Source of the DNA: Plotosus lineatus | Lineage: Eukaryota; Chordata; Actinopteri; Siluriformes; Plotosidae | Assembly (NCBI GenBank): GCA_024760905.1 | Contig: CM045750.1 | Span: 15,357,919 to 15,421,918 of the forward strand | Length of the DNA: 64,000 nucleotides | Reading direction: 5' to 3' | Shown: in pieces, positions 1 to 11,399 of the stretch | How positions within the stretch are numbered: the stretch's first letter is position 1 | Layout: the number at the start of each line of letters is the position of its first letter | The notes under the pieces: generated by a model | What the model saw: the letters and a program-made list of their open reading frames with translations, nothing else | The model's database searches: none | Told to the model about the DNA's origin: nothing | Program-made: the position numbers and the translations under genes

Positions 1-27
1 AAACCTATACCAAATCAAATGTGCAAA

Positions 28-82
28 TCAGATGATTCACTGTGGCGACCCCTGAAAAAAAGGGAAAAAGCCAAAAGGAAAT
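28..82 (+). repeat. 3' tail of an RTE-like non-LTR retrotransposon
   Basis: The stretch with the core ATGATTCACTGTGGCGACCC matches the 3' end of the longer RTE-like copy at 28345-29325 (same core at about 29262-29281). Only the tail is present, so this is a heavily 5'-truncated insertion or fragment in the intron before the first visible TNIP exon. Confidence 0.6.
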
Positions 83-90
83 CTCTCTCA

Positions 91-266
<176 letters not shown>

Positions 267-423
267 GTGTTCTCTGCCTTCAGTGTTCAGTCTTCTCTTC
301 TATGTTATGGCATAACAAAAAATAAAATAGTCCTTCAGGGATAAGCAATATAGATTGGCAGGAGGTCTGAATGCTCACTGTGATTTACACTGATTTTTTT
401 GGTTGTGGATGGGTGTGTCACAG

Positions 424-1031
424 CTTATGAAGCTAAATGAGGACTGGGACCATATCTACCGCAGCACAAGCGCAGGTCTGCAGCAGCGAGTGGGGGCTTT
501 GGAACAAGAATGTTTGGCCCTCAAGCAGCTCAACAGCAGACTCCTGATTAAAGTGGAACATGAACAGGTACACACTCACAGTGCACAGTGTCAACTGTAC
601 CCTGACAAAGAGCTCAATAAACATATATGATTACTTTGTAGCATATAAACAGTAAGGCTGACGGAACCTTTTATTTGAATTATGTTTCATGTATGAGTGA
701 TCAGTCATAATATTAACACCACCAAACTGGTCTGCAAGTCATTCATAGCAATCAGCAAAATGATGTGTGTTCTGACCCCTTTCATCTACCAAAGCTGGTC
801 CAAGGGAGGACAGCAACTGAACCAGCAAGTATGTGATAAGTGCCTGATGCTCACTGATGAATTAAGACTAGAATGTCTGGTCTGATCCCACAGCCAAACT
901 AGGGTAGCACAAACTGTTGAAACGGTTAATGCTGGCTGTGATAGAAAACGCATCAGGACACACAGAGCATTGCAACTTGCTGTGTATGGGGCTGCATAAC
1001 TGCAGACCAGTCAGGTAGTGTTTATGTTATG

Positions 1032-1104
<73 letters not shown>

Positions 1105-4100
1105 TTTGCCTTACACTGGACTGCCAAGGTATTCAGAATGTACCATGTCAGTTGAAAGAGGCTCTAGCCTCCCAATGACCTTAGTAGGATTAAGCAGTTC
1201 AGTAAGTTGTCCTGGGTTCAAATCCTGGGCCTGGGTGTTTCTTTGAGGAGTTTGCATGTTCTCCACATGCTTGTGTGAGGTTCCTCAATATACTCTGCTT
1301 TCTTTCCCACTACCCATAGACTTCCACATTAGGATAATTAGTTGTTGCCCCCAAGTGTGGATGTGAGTGGTTGTGGATGTTGTCCTGCGTTAGTCAGGTG
1401 AGCTGTACAGGGTGTACTCTGGGTAAAGGCCCAGTGTCCGTTGAGATAAGCTCCAGCCTCTCCATTAGTCTAATAGTAGATTTAAGCAGTTCAGCAAGTG
1501 AGTAAGTGAGTGAAATACACTGGTACCTCACCTTACGAAATTAATCCTTTCCCGAAGTGGTTTTGTAACCTGATTTTTTCGTAAAATGAGTAGCATTTTA
1601 CATGTAAAAGGCCTGATTCGTCCCAAGGCCCCCAATACTACCCCCTAAACTCCTTTAAAATTATAAAAGTATACCTTTTAAGGCCTCCTTCTGCTTCAAT
1701 ATCGTACCGATGGTAGACAGGTTTCAGCCATATTCCTTTGCAATATCACTCAACCGCATGCCACGAGCCCACTTCTTCTTTTCACTCGCATCGGGAGTCG
1801 GTTTCTTGGGGCCCATGATGAATGACGAAAAATAAAGTTACAATGAGCACACTCGAAAAACTCCCGAAACAACAGCAACTCTGTCCTTTACACGTGTTAG
1901 AACTCCATGACGAACAATGGGTTGAAGGCACATGAAAAGCATCATGGGTATTATGGAGATGCAGCTCCCTTCTAGCCAATGGGAGAGCAAATCGCACGTT
2001 GTTTGAATTTTTGAGATGGCGCATTTCGTAACGTGAATTTTTTTCATATCCAGAGAATTTTAGGTAAATGCGTTTCGTAGCTTGGATTTTTCGTTTGTTG
2101 GGTCTTTCGTAACATGAGGTACCACTGTAATGGTTAGGCTGCTGCACTCATGATCGGGAGATTGTTGTTAAGCCTGAGGTGTGTGCGTAGGACCCAGAAA
2201 TGCAGGAGACCAAAAGAAGGTTCAAATGATTTATTAAACACTAGGGACAGTAAATTACGGGAATACTAAGTCAAGGGCACTGGCCGAGCATGAAGCAAGA
2301 ACCAGGGTTCAAAGAGAAAGCCGAGGAGCAGAATCACGGGGAAACAATTTTCTGACATCGTAGGGAAGCGCGCTGCTCCCATTTATAGCTGGCTGCTTGC
2401 TGATTGCAGATAGGGACCAAGTGCGCTCTGCTTGGAACGCGCCTACCGGCAACCGCCACGCCCATCGCCAGTGCCTGCAATGATTAAAGAAGAGTTAATT
2501 CCGCCAACCAGCACAGACCATAACAGTTGTGAGTTCGAATCCCACTGAGACCCTCACTGTGCTAAGACCCCTGGGCAAGGTCTCAACCACAAGTGTGCCT
2601 CTGTTCACCCAGCAGTATAAATGGGTACCAGTAAAAATATACTGGGAAGGTAACCTGTGATGGACTAGCGTCCCATCCAGGAGGAGTTGGACTCCTGGTT
2701 GCTTCACGCTACAGAAACTGGGGATAAGCACCGGCCTGATGAGACACTAGGCTCGGGTTTAAAAACCCAACAGACTTTAACTTTTTACCTTATCTTGTCT
2801 AGTATTTACAAGAAACCAGTAATAAATAAAACATTATTCTAATAGATTACTATTTCTACCACTGTAACAAAAATAAAAAATAATCATGGACACCTGGCTT
2901 TGCATCACAGACCCCTGGGTTTCCCCAGACTTCATTTCACTTTTTATTTGCATCGAGCTTTTTTACGATTGACATTGTTGCAAACAGTTTTATATAGTAA
3001 AACATTGAAAGTAGGGGCTTACAAAGTATAAAAGAACTTAAACATTTCCTATAACCCCTATATATCCCTAATGAGCAAGAGGGTGGCAAGGAAAAACTAC
3101 CTCAGTAGTTACAAGGACGAAACCTTGAAAAGAACCAGGCCCAAAATGGAAACTCATCCTCATCCTAAACTAACACAAAACAAAAAACTCAAAATCGCCC
3201 ATCCAAACTACATTTACTATTTACATTTTTGTGAGGTGCGCATCTGAGTGCGTGCACGCGCATCTGTATGTGTGTCTTCTTCTCATGCAATACCATCTAT
3301 ATGTGTGTGTATTTATATTTTATTTACATCTTCTGCATTATTTTTTAATGTTTAATTGTTGTTATAAGCATTTATAGCATTGAATATGTTTTATTGATAT
3401 TAAATATACATATACATGTACATATACGTTAGTCGGGGAGTTGATCCTACTTCGCGGAATTCGATGGTCACGGGGGAATCTCAGTCCCAATTAACCGCGG
3501 AAAGTGAGGGATCCCTGTACATGAGAAATTCATTACAATCCAAAGAGTGGTCAACTTGGTTAATACAGCTGCAACCATTTGGATGGTGTCACTTCTTTAA
3601 AGTCACATAGCAGGTTGAATGCATTAATAAATATATAAGTAGCTCTGAGTATAACCACCATCTGTGCATTTCAATCTTGGTTCATGTCACTAACTTGTCT
3701 ATTACTGTTCAAAAAGGTGAAATCATGGCCATAGTAGATACGTGTCATAATTCTCAATGTATAGGTTTCCATTCTATTCGGGCACAGCGACATTAGCATT
3801 ACAGAGTACAGTACTGTATATGCATTAGTGAAATCATAATAGTGCTTGGTTGGCAGCAAATACTTGAAGATATTGCTTGTAAGACTATGCATCTGCAGGA
3901 AACATTAAATGATGTAGGTGCTGCAGCTTTCGACCTGTTTATATACTGTAGTGAAATGGAAATCAGCAAATGCTCAGAAAATATAAGTGCCTCTGCTTTT
4001 GCATACCATCATGTCCCGTATCATTCCGCAGCAGGTAAACACTGACACTATTAGACATCACTCACATATTTGTGAATCCACTTCATCCTACTGGGGTCAC

Positions 4101-5901
4101 AGAGAGGATGGAGCCTATCTCAGCCATCTTTGGGTGAAAGCAGGTTACACCCTGAACAGTTTTCTAGTCCACTGCAGGGCCAATACAGACACAGACATTC
4201 ACATTCACCACTCTAGTGTCAATTCAAAACAGCCAATTAAGACTAATATGAATGTGTTTGGACTGTGGGAGGAAACTAGAGTACCCAGAGAAATCCCACA
4301 CGAGCATAGGTAGACCATGCAAATACTACACAGAAATGCCCTTTCCGAGCCTGGCACTCATGCCAAGGACCTTCTTGCTGTGACGCTGACGTGTTAACCA
4401 CTATGCCACCCACCATATCGCCATTATTAGACAATATTCTGCAGCATATGATATGCTCTTTGTCATTAAAACCTTTCTGCGTGCAGAATAAAAGTGAATA
4501 TTATGAACACACACTGATGCAAGAGCTAAAGAAAAATCAACATCTTCAAGAATACATCCGCCTCCTGGAAAGCCGTCTTCACCACACTGATAGGAAAGAC
4601 TGGGATTTAGAGATCCAGGTGAACTCCTGTTTGATGGTTGTGTAATCGCATATACTTACATTTCTGTTCTTTCTATACAATCATTATTTTCATTCTTTCC
4701 TTTTATTATTCTTTCTAGAAAGTATCAGCTATTATTAGTCCACCAGGGGTGCATGTCCAGGAGCGAAGTCCCAAATCCTCCACTTCCACTGCTTCATCTT
4801 TGGAGCTCCATCACAGGATTAGATCTAACCGAAAACATTCTGAGCGCCAGGAGAACGAGAATCATGCCATTAAGGAAGTTCAGGACCTTAAAGAGCAACT
4901 AGAAGCCTTGAGGTGCCAGGTGAGCAAATGTCCTCCTCTACATTGTAATTTACAGATAAATTGGTGGACATGGGGTTGTGTGATGGAGAAGTGTCTGAAA
5001 GATTAGATGGTTACCTGGATGCACTCCCAAATTCAACTGGATAGCACGCTAGATCTGAGTGGATAGACAGCACCACCCAGTGGATTGGAATAATCAGGGT
5101 CTGTGTTTATGAGATTGTTTGGAGCACTCTGTGAGAAATACCAAAAACATTTCCATTTTAAGACAGTCTCAGTATTTTCCTCTTTTATCCTCAGAGAAGT
5201 TGTTTTCCTGCTGAAAGAATTTCAAAGCATTTTAGTATTAAATGTAAGTCCTAAAGCTCCTCAAACATAGGGGGTTGCTTGGCAATCTCAATCATTCATT
5301 TTTTTAAGCCGCTTAATCATAATTAGGGTTGTGGGCAGATTGGCGCCCATCTCAGCCAACTCTGGGCTAACATGGCCAGCATTCACACAACTCATTCATA
5401 CTCACGTTCACTCTCACTGACACCCAGGGGTGATTTGGAACAGCCAACAATTAATAATAATGCTCACTCACTGTTTTGCTCAATTTCTTAATGCAGTAAA
5501 GTACTACTAAGGCTGGAGCCAACAATCTCACAGCAATTCACACTCACCCATAAGCGCAGTTTGAAACAGCCAATTAGCCTACTGTGCATATTTTTGGACT
5601 GTGGAAGGAAATCAGATTATCTGTAGGAAGCCCACGTAAGCTTGGGGAGAACGTGCAAACTCCACACAGAAATGCCTGAGATGGGAATCGAACCCAGGCT
5701 GTCTTCGAACCCAGCCATATGTGGTAACCACTGTGACACTGTGCTGCCCTGCCTAACAATCTGTGCTATACATTTCATTAATTTCTTTATTTTTGACAAA
5801 CCCCTTCATCCTATTAGGGTTTCGGGGTAAGATGGGCTTACCTCAGCCAACTTTGGGAGAAGGTGTCGTACACCCTGAACAGCTCGCTTCCATTGCAGAT
5901 C

Positions 5902-5950
<49 letters not shown>

Positions 5951-7120
5951 TCACTTTCATGCTTACACCTAGGAGCAATCCGGAACAGATAATTAACCTC
6001 ATGTGTATGTATTTGGACTGTGGGAGGAAACCAGAATGCCTGGAAGAAACCCACGCAAACACAGGGAGAGCATACAAACTCACCCAGGGTTAGCACTCAG
6101 ACACTGGACCTTCTTGACGTGAGGCAGATGAGCTAACCACTATACAGTGCCACTGTGCCGCCCAACACTGAACTTTATTTAGTTCATTTCCTGAAATCGC
6201 TTAATCCTAATCAGAGTCGTGGGGAGGCTGGCACCCATCCCATGGCAGAGTACACCCTGGAAAGCTCGCCAGGCCATTGCAGGGCGGAAACACGCTGACG
6301 GCTTTGCAGCTACTCTTGTCGAAAGTCAGCAATGGTTCTTTTACATGAACCTCACACCATAGACAGTGAGAGACATGGCAGGCCTTTGATAACCCAATTA
6401 GCTGCACTGGGAGGACATTGAACTTGTGAACCATTATTTAAAAAAGTCAAATGACACATTATTCCATCCATTATTTTGTTAGCATTAAAAAAATCCCTGA
6501 TTAAGGAGGGTTTAGATTTGTAAACACGGTCATTGCTAACAGGCGCTACAGTGCGCTAATATGTACGTAGCTGTTTAAATTGTGAGCTAGAGCACAGAAT
6601 TAAATTTTTTTACGGCTTACTTTGACAACTTTGTTTTAGTCATCTTTGGTATTTTGTCATTTACTCTTTATATCTATATACTGTATATAATCCTGGAGCG
6701 CGTCATTCCTGCTGCGTTCCTGATTTGATTGTAAAAAAAAATTAAATCCTTATTAAATAAATCACTAAACAGATTTTTTTTTCCCCACCAGACAAAAATC
6801 TATGAAGCAGACTATAAAGTAGAGCACAAGGACCATGAACGTATGCTCCAAGAGAACAAGAGGCTCCGGCGTCGGGAGGGAGAAATGCGGCAGCAGATGG
6901 CGCTGTTGCACGAACAGGTTAGTTGGGCACAGCTACATACTGTAAATTTGTCTGTCACGTGTGTTAGATATATGATGTGATTCTGGATTGTAAGTATAGT
7001 TTTGTCAAGGCAGTCAGATGCTTGTTTACAAAGGTATTATAATGAATTTATATTAATCAAGAATTCAAAAACCCAGTTTCCTTTATTGTAGACAATGCAA
7101 AATCTGATTAACGGTTCAGC

Positions 7121-7156
<36 letters not shown>

Positions 7157-9391
7157 GATTAGGAACTGCAATATCCTAGTGAGCTGTCCAGGGTATACCC
7201 TGCTCCCACCCAGAGTTGGCTAAGATGGGCGTCACCATCCAGGAAACCCTAATTAGGATTAAGCGGTTCAGAAAATGAGTGAATGAATGACGAACACATT
7301 AGCAGGCCATCATCACTGACATAACAGTAAGGCAAAGGTCCTCAGAGCAATTATTCCTCCTAACTCACTCACTCATTCATTCAATCATTCATTCATTCAT
7401 TCATTCTCTAAACCATTTTATCCTACTGGATTCCGGGGGAATTTCAGTCAAACTGGGTGAAAGCGACTTACACTTTGGGTAGTTCGCCAAGCAATTGCTG
7501 GGCCAACACACAACACACATTATTCACAGTCACATCTAGTGACAATCTGGAACAATTTGCCTAATGTGTGTGCCTTTGGACTGTGGGATGAAACCGGAAA
7601 CCCACTCGAGCGCAGGAAAACTCCAACATGCTATAAGGCGGATGTACTAACTAATACACCACCATGCCACCAACTGGAATTTCCAAAATTGTCGAACATA
7701 ATTATTAGACACATTTAAAATACTGTAGTTTTTAGTTGTTTATTAACTTGAGTGGGTTTCATTCGGAGACTTTGGTTTCCTCCCACAGTTCATGCATACT
7801 AAACTAATTAGCTGCTTTAAATCGCCCCTAGATGTGGATATGAGTAGTCACATGTGTGCTTTCCTGTGGTGGTTTGGCGGGCTTTCAGGGTGTACTCTGT
7901 CTGTGCCAGAAATCAGCACAGGTGGACTCCAGCCTCCCAGTAACTCGAGTAGAATTCAGCAGTTCAGCAGATGAGCGAGGGAATAGTTGCTGTGTTTATC
8001 ATGTGATTAATTATGCCTAATGAAGTGTGTTAGAAAATCCTGTGATGTCCTGAAAATGATGAAAAGTTGAGGAGAGTTAAAGAAAAACATTTATTCAGTT
8101 CCAGGTGGTTGTGAAAACCACAAACAATTATATGACAGTAGCAGGCTTCTGACAGTAGGGGGTAATGCAGCACGTTGTAACTTTGTTGAGTGAAATGGCC
8201 ATAGTAGGCCATATTGTGATGGTTAGATGACTGGGTCATATCAGCCAGTTTTGTGTGATGCACCAATTACTACAAACCCAAAGTGGTCCAAGGAAGGACT
8301 ACTTGTGAAGCTGCAACGGGGTTGTGAGCACTCAATGCTTGTTTAAAGAATAAATGTATTTGTAAATGTAGGATGGCTCAATTAGCATCAACTGCCAGAA
8401 AGACAGTTGACGAGGTCCTTGTTCACTCCAAAAATTGTTCATGAATGGTATAAGGAACAAACAAACAAACAAAGAGTTCAAAATGTTGACCTGAGTGGTT
8501 TATTGTTATTAATGAAAGTCATGTGCAGTGTAGTGGTCAGCATGTTCACCTCACAGCAAGTGGGTCCTGGGTTCAAGTCCCAGGCTCAGATATTTCTGTG
8601 TGAAGTATTCATGTTCTCCCCATACCGGTGTTGGTTTTCTCCAGTCACTCTGATCTTCTCCCTCAGTCCAAAAACATGGACATTACACTTAGTGGCTGTT
8701 CCAAATTTACCAAAGGAGAGCAAGAGCGAGAGTGAGACAGAGAGAGAGAGAGAGCGAGCGAGAGAGAGCGAGAGAGCGATACAGAGACAGAGCGAGACAG
8801 AGAGAGAGATAGCGAGACAGAGACAGAGCGAGAAAGAGAGAGCGAGAGAGAGTTTTGGCCCAGCAATGGTCTGGAAAGCTGTTCAGGGTGTACCCTGCCT
8901 TTCCCAGTGTCAGCTGAGATAGGCACCCTGCCTCCTGTAGACACAGTGGCATATTTGTTTGGAGAGTTTCTGTGGAGAGAACGAATTTGGTAATCTTTCA
9001 CAACTGATACAGTCATCCAAGTAAACAAGTGAGAAATCTTGCTTGAGAAGTTGAGAAGTTGAGAAGTTGGGGTTTGCTCTCTTTTCTTGTGCCTGGGAGT
9101 GTACCCAACTTTGTATCTTAAACAATAATTTAAACAATATACTTGTGTTGTGCTTCTATGTAGCTGAAGGTGTATGAAGATGACTTCCAGAAAGAGCGCT
9201 CGGATAAACAGCTCCTTCAGCGGCTTCTGATGAAGAAAGCTCCAGCAGCTCAGGAGCCAGCACTAATCCACCGCTGTAATCATGACCAGGAGAAAGCAAA
9301 AGGAGAGAGGAGATGGATGAGGCAGGAACACAGAGGGCCGTTCATGTGTCCCAAACACTGTGAGAACCATGGACACCAAGACCACCCCTGA
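424..9391 (+). CDS. TNIP/ABIN-family (TNFAIP3-interacting protein-like), 3' five exons, 5' partial
   Basis: Five exons, all in phase 0 with GT-AG borders, encode the last 276 residues: 424-567, 4487-4618, 4719-4919, 6792-6917 and 9164-9391 (TGA). The start lies left of the window. The first exon has the LNEDWD heptad-rich segment resembling the coiled coil of TNIP1/TNIP3. The fourth and fifth exons carry two consecutive YE.D(Y/F) segments; the last, KVYEDDFQKERSD, matches the DF..ER.D core of the UBAN ubiquitin-binding coiled coil shared by ABINs, optineurin and NEMO. Known ABINs bind A20 and linear or K63 polyubiquitin and restrain NF-kB signalling in the cytosol. The C-terminus is short after UBAN (about 60 residues), rich in His, Cys and basic residues, and ends HQDHP. 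I cannot tell which TNIP paralogue it is. A poly(A) signal follows at 9494. Confidence 0.75.
1034..1102. repeat. (TG)n microsatellite
   Basis: An almost uninterrupted TG run of about 70 bases inside a TNIP intron. Confidence 0.95.
1196..1512 (+). repeat. SINE family A (tRNA-derived), head truncated
   Basis: It contains the B-box-like GGGTTCAAATCC, followed by the body shared by many copies in this window (GAGTTTGCATGTTCTCC, then ACCCATAGACTTCCACATTAGG) and the tail AGCAGTTCAGCAAGTGAG. The same body occurs at about 20 places here, in both orientations. This is called family A in later entries. Confidence 0.75.
1518..2132 (-). mobile_element. Tigger/pogo-like DNA transposon remnant
   Basis: The ends are inverted repeats: CACTGGTACCTCACCTTACG on the left, and its near complement, ending GGTACCACTG, on the right. 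Both are flanked by TA, as expected for Tc1/mariner-superfamily target duplication. On the minus strand, from the ATG at 1816, the translation begins MGPKKPTPDASEKKKWARG and continues with a D-I-A-K-E-Y-G segment, a stop, then LSTIGTILKQKE. That pattern fits the N-terminal CENP-B/pogo helix-turn-helix of Tigger transposases (D-I-A-...-S-T-I). The rest of the transposase is missing, so this is an internally deleted, inactive copy. Confidence 0.65.
2133..2784 (+). repeat. SINE family B (tRNA-derived), split by an LTR
   Basis: The head is GGTTAGGCTGCTGCACTCAT, followed after the interruption by GAGTTCGAATCCCAC (B-box). The diagnostic body is CCCAGCAGTATAAATGGGTA, then TACTGGGAAGGTAACC and AGCGTCCCATCCAGGAGGAG. 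Intact copies at 13858-14165 and 16500-16810 show that the B-box normally follows GATTGTGG directly, so 2166-2525 is an insertion. This is called family B in later entries. Confidence 0.8.
2166..2525. mobile_element. Solo LTR nested in a SINE
   Basis: The 360-bp insert begins TGTTAAGC and ends CATAACA, giving the TG...CA ends and TGTTA/TAACA short inverted termini of an LTR. It is flanked by ATTGT (2161-2165) and GTTGT (2526-2530), a near-perfect 5-bp target duplication. It interrupts a family B SINE at a position where other copies are continuous. No internal retroviral coding sequence is present, consistent with LTR-LTR recombination. Confidence 0.7.
2786..4075. other. TNIP intron sequence, no feature recognised
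   Basis: AT-rich intronic DNA. A segment at about 3078-3165 (GGTGGCAAGGAAAAACTACC and following) has the look of a dispersed repeat, but I could not assign it. No exon or RNA gene is supported. Confidence 0.4.
4076..4420 (-). repeat. SINE family A, nearly full length
   Basis: Minus-oriented copy. From the tail it reads CATCCTACTGGGGTCACAGA, then GACTGTGGGAGGAAACTAGA and GACCTTCTTGCTGTGA, ending in ACCACTATGCCACC (the complement of the tRNA-like head). It lies directly before the second visible TNIP exon. Confidence 0.75.
5285..5755 (-). repeat. Two SINE family A fragments
   Basis: A tail-side fragment (about 5300-5460) and a head-side fragment (about 5515-5755, ending CACTGTGACACTGTGCTGCC), both minus-oriented and separated by unrelated sequence. 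Confidence 0.65.
5795..6165 (-). repeat. SINE family A carrying a (CA)n expansion
   Basis: Minus-oriented family A copy from CCTATTAGGGTTTCGGG to CACTGTGCCGCCC. A CA run of about 48 bases (5901-5948) lies where other copies have a short ACACAC stretch, so the microsatellite grew from the SINE body. Confidence 0.75.
6185..6440 (-). repeat. SINE family C, minus orientation
   Basis: The diagnostic body reads CCATTGCAGGGCGGAAACAC, then GTCAGCAATGGTTCTTTTAC and CCAATTAGCTGCACTGGGAG, shared with copies at 12355, 23565, 30680, 42187 and 42890. The tRNA-like head is missing here. This is called family C in later entries. Confidence 0.75.
7380..7985. repeat. Two SINE family A copies in opposite orientation
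   Basis: A minus copy at about 7400-7675 and a plus fragment at about 7755-7980, with about 80 bases between. The shared body motifs (GGACTGTGGGATGAAACC and GGTTTCCTCCCACAGTTC) are complementary, so the pair could pair as an inverted repeat in the pre-mRNA. Confidence 0.65.
8515..8940 (+). repeat. SINE family A with GA-rich expansion
   Basis: The head is GTGTAGTGGTCAGCATGTTC, then GGGTTCAAGTCCCAGGC (B-box). A GA/GC-AGAG tract (8718-8850) interrupts the 3' part, and the tail GGTGTACCCTGCC follows. Long Arg/Glu or Ser/Leu open frames across it are repeat artefacts. Confidence 0.75.
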
Positions 9392-9493
9392 GACAGGACC
9401 AGCTTTAAATGGGATCTTTCAAGGCTTCATGCTAAAATTATTGCAATGATTGTAAAATAATTCATATTTTTTTATAGCTGTAATTATGTATTT

Positions 9494-9499
9494 AATAAA
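9494..9499 (+). terminator. Poly(A) signal of the TNIP-like gene
   Basis: AATAAA about 100 bases after the stop codon at 9391. Confidence 0.6.
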
Positions 9500-10439
9500 G
9501 TCTTTAAACTTATAATGATATGCTCAAAAACTCTGCAAAGATCTACTGGGATTGAATGTATACTATGACACAGTACACACTTTTAATCGCATTTTACATA
9601 CAATATTTAGATTTATTACTGTTTTATATATATAGAAATTTACAGATATATATATATATATATCTGAGGATTTATATGTATATTTACATGACTTTCCTTA
9701 TGCTTAAATGTTTTAGCTCTTTTCTTTCTCATTTGAGGAAAGCTATTAAATAAAGGTTATTTTGTAAAAATAAATAAATAAATAAAGTTCCCCTTTTGCC
9801 ATCTTCATTCATTCATTCATTCATTCATTCATTTTCTGAACCGCTTAATCCTAATTAAGGAAAATATGCAGGGGTGCGAGCGCTGAACCGCGAATGCTCG
9901 AGGGCCTACTGTACATATATTTGTAAGATTGCTCATGTTTTATGCAAATATTCTTATTTAATTTAAATTAACTGATGCACCGTAGACACAGCACAATAAT
10001 AACTTGGGGAAGATGTGACAGTGCCAACACAAACACTTGTTATAAAGGAGAGTCAGTTACAATTTAACACAGCAGGAAGTGGGTGATTCAGTAATTCCCT
10101 TTATAAACATGAATCATGTGTTTGGTCACTGCGTTGCTTTTGAAAAGAAGAGCTGATGGATTTCCCTATTGTCCAATTTTGCTTTTACTGACAACAAAAA
10201 ACGATTTCCTTGTGAGCTTCCTTGTGCAGTGTGCATTACATTCCCACCATAAATTATTCTATTTTGTGGACTCTGAACAGAAAGGTGTAGAAGTAATACC
10301 TGTAATCTATATCCACTTTAGGTTGAACAGTATTATCTTATTCAGCCAAACACATTTAAATGATGTCATGCACTTCGAAGTGTAAAATTTAATTCAACCA
10401 CATAACAGTCAATAACAGTCATCACTTTTCTTTACAGTA

Positions 10440-10672
10440 TTGCGACACCATTAGCCTGTCCGCATCACAGCAAAACGCCCAAAAATGTTCTCCTCATGCT
10501 TGTGTGGGTTTCCTCTGGGTATTCTGGTTTCCTCCAAAAGACGTCCACATTAGGCTACTTGGCTATCCCAAATTGCTTCTAATATGAGTGCGAATGGTTG
10601 TAACTGTGTGTTCGCCCTACAATGGTCCGGCAAGCTGTGTACCCTGCCTTCACCCAGTGTCAACTTAGCCCT
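10440..10672 (+). repeat. SINE family A fragment
   Basis: Recognised by CATGCTTGTGTGGGTTTCCT and by GTACCCTGCCTTCACCCAGT. It stops abruptly at about 10672, next to the relic PhyH exon. Confidence 0.65.
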
Positions 10673-10675
10673 GCA

Positions 10676-11396
10676 TCTCAGCTTCATCTGCAGATACCAC
10701 ATCTCAAAACAAAGCAAAACTCAAGGTCATTACACCAGTGCTTCTCAATTATTTTCTGTGGTGCCCCCTGTAGGAAGAAAAAAACATTCGCCCTACCGCC
10801 TTGTGAGTGACGATAAAAAGTATTATTTGTCTATAAAATTATTAGTACACCTCTGCATAACGTTGTATCTTTATTACCATTAAAAACAATAAAAGAAAGA
10901 AATATAGTTAAACTTACAATAAAGAAAAAACTTCAGTAACATTGTTTTTTAATCTGTAACAGAAAAGATTTAAAGTGCACCAATGTGCCTGAAATAAAAA
11001 AGTACATCCTTATTTAAACTCATTCAACTTATTTATGTCTTAATATTTCCGTCTCTCTCCACCTTTCTCTTCATTCCTGTTAGAAATTTTTCCGTGTTGT
11101 TTCTTGAGAGGTTGTTTACTGCACTTCATATCGTTTGCTCATGCGAAAAAACCGCTACACCATAGCGCGACAATGAGAGTGCCACTGCCAACTACTGGAG
11201 TGGAGGTGCAATTACACTTAATTCTCGTACACTATTCCAGAAAAGCATGTTCCCCAGGGTCATACGCGCTCCCCCCGGCATCATAAGGTGGGCGCGCCTC
11301 ACTATTTGAGAAACATTGCATTTACACACATTTAAGAGAACGAGAATTTTCAGAAAGGAGGTTCGCCCAATCTTTCATGCGTGACCTGCCAACTTA
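10676..11396 (+). pseudogene. Relic copy of PhyH exon 2, split by a hAT-like insertion
   Basis: The left piece (about 10678-10735) reads FICRYHISKQSKTQG where exon 2 of the intact gene (14348-14636) has FICKYPISKQSKTQG, in the same order and strand. The right piece (about 11340-11392) aligns at DNA level with the 3' part of the same exon: AAAGGAGGTTCGCCCAATCT and GCGTGACCTGCCA against AAAGGAAGCGAGCCCAGTCT and ACGTGGCCTGGCA. The region between them is a hAT-like element. The relic lacks the H-x-D codons in frame and has no neighbouring exons that I can find. Confidence 0.6.
10737..11319. mobile_element. Non-autonomous hAT-like element
   Basis: The left end CAGTGCTTCTCAA and right end TTTGAGAAACATTG are imperfect inverted repeats of the CAGTG.TTCTCAA type seen in hAT elements. 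The flanks CATTACAC and CATTTACAC could be a decayed 8-bp target duplication. There is no transposase frame. A related block (AGTGCCACTGCCAACTACTG and following) recurs at 20626-20785. Confidence 0.55.
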
Positions 11397-11399
11397 GTA

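Noticed and set aside
8407..8922. 171-codon open frame on the plus strand
   Set aside because: It spans a SINE with a GA-rich expansion in a TNIP intron; composition and position indicate repeat sequence.
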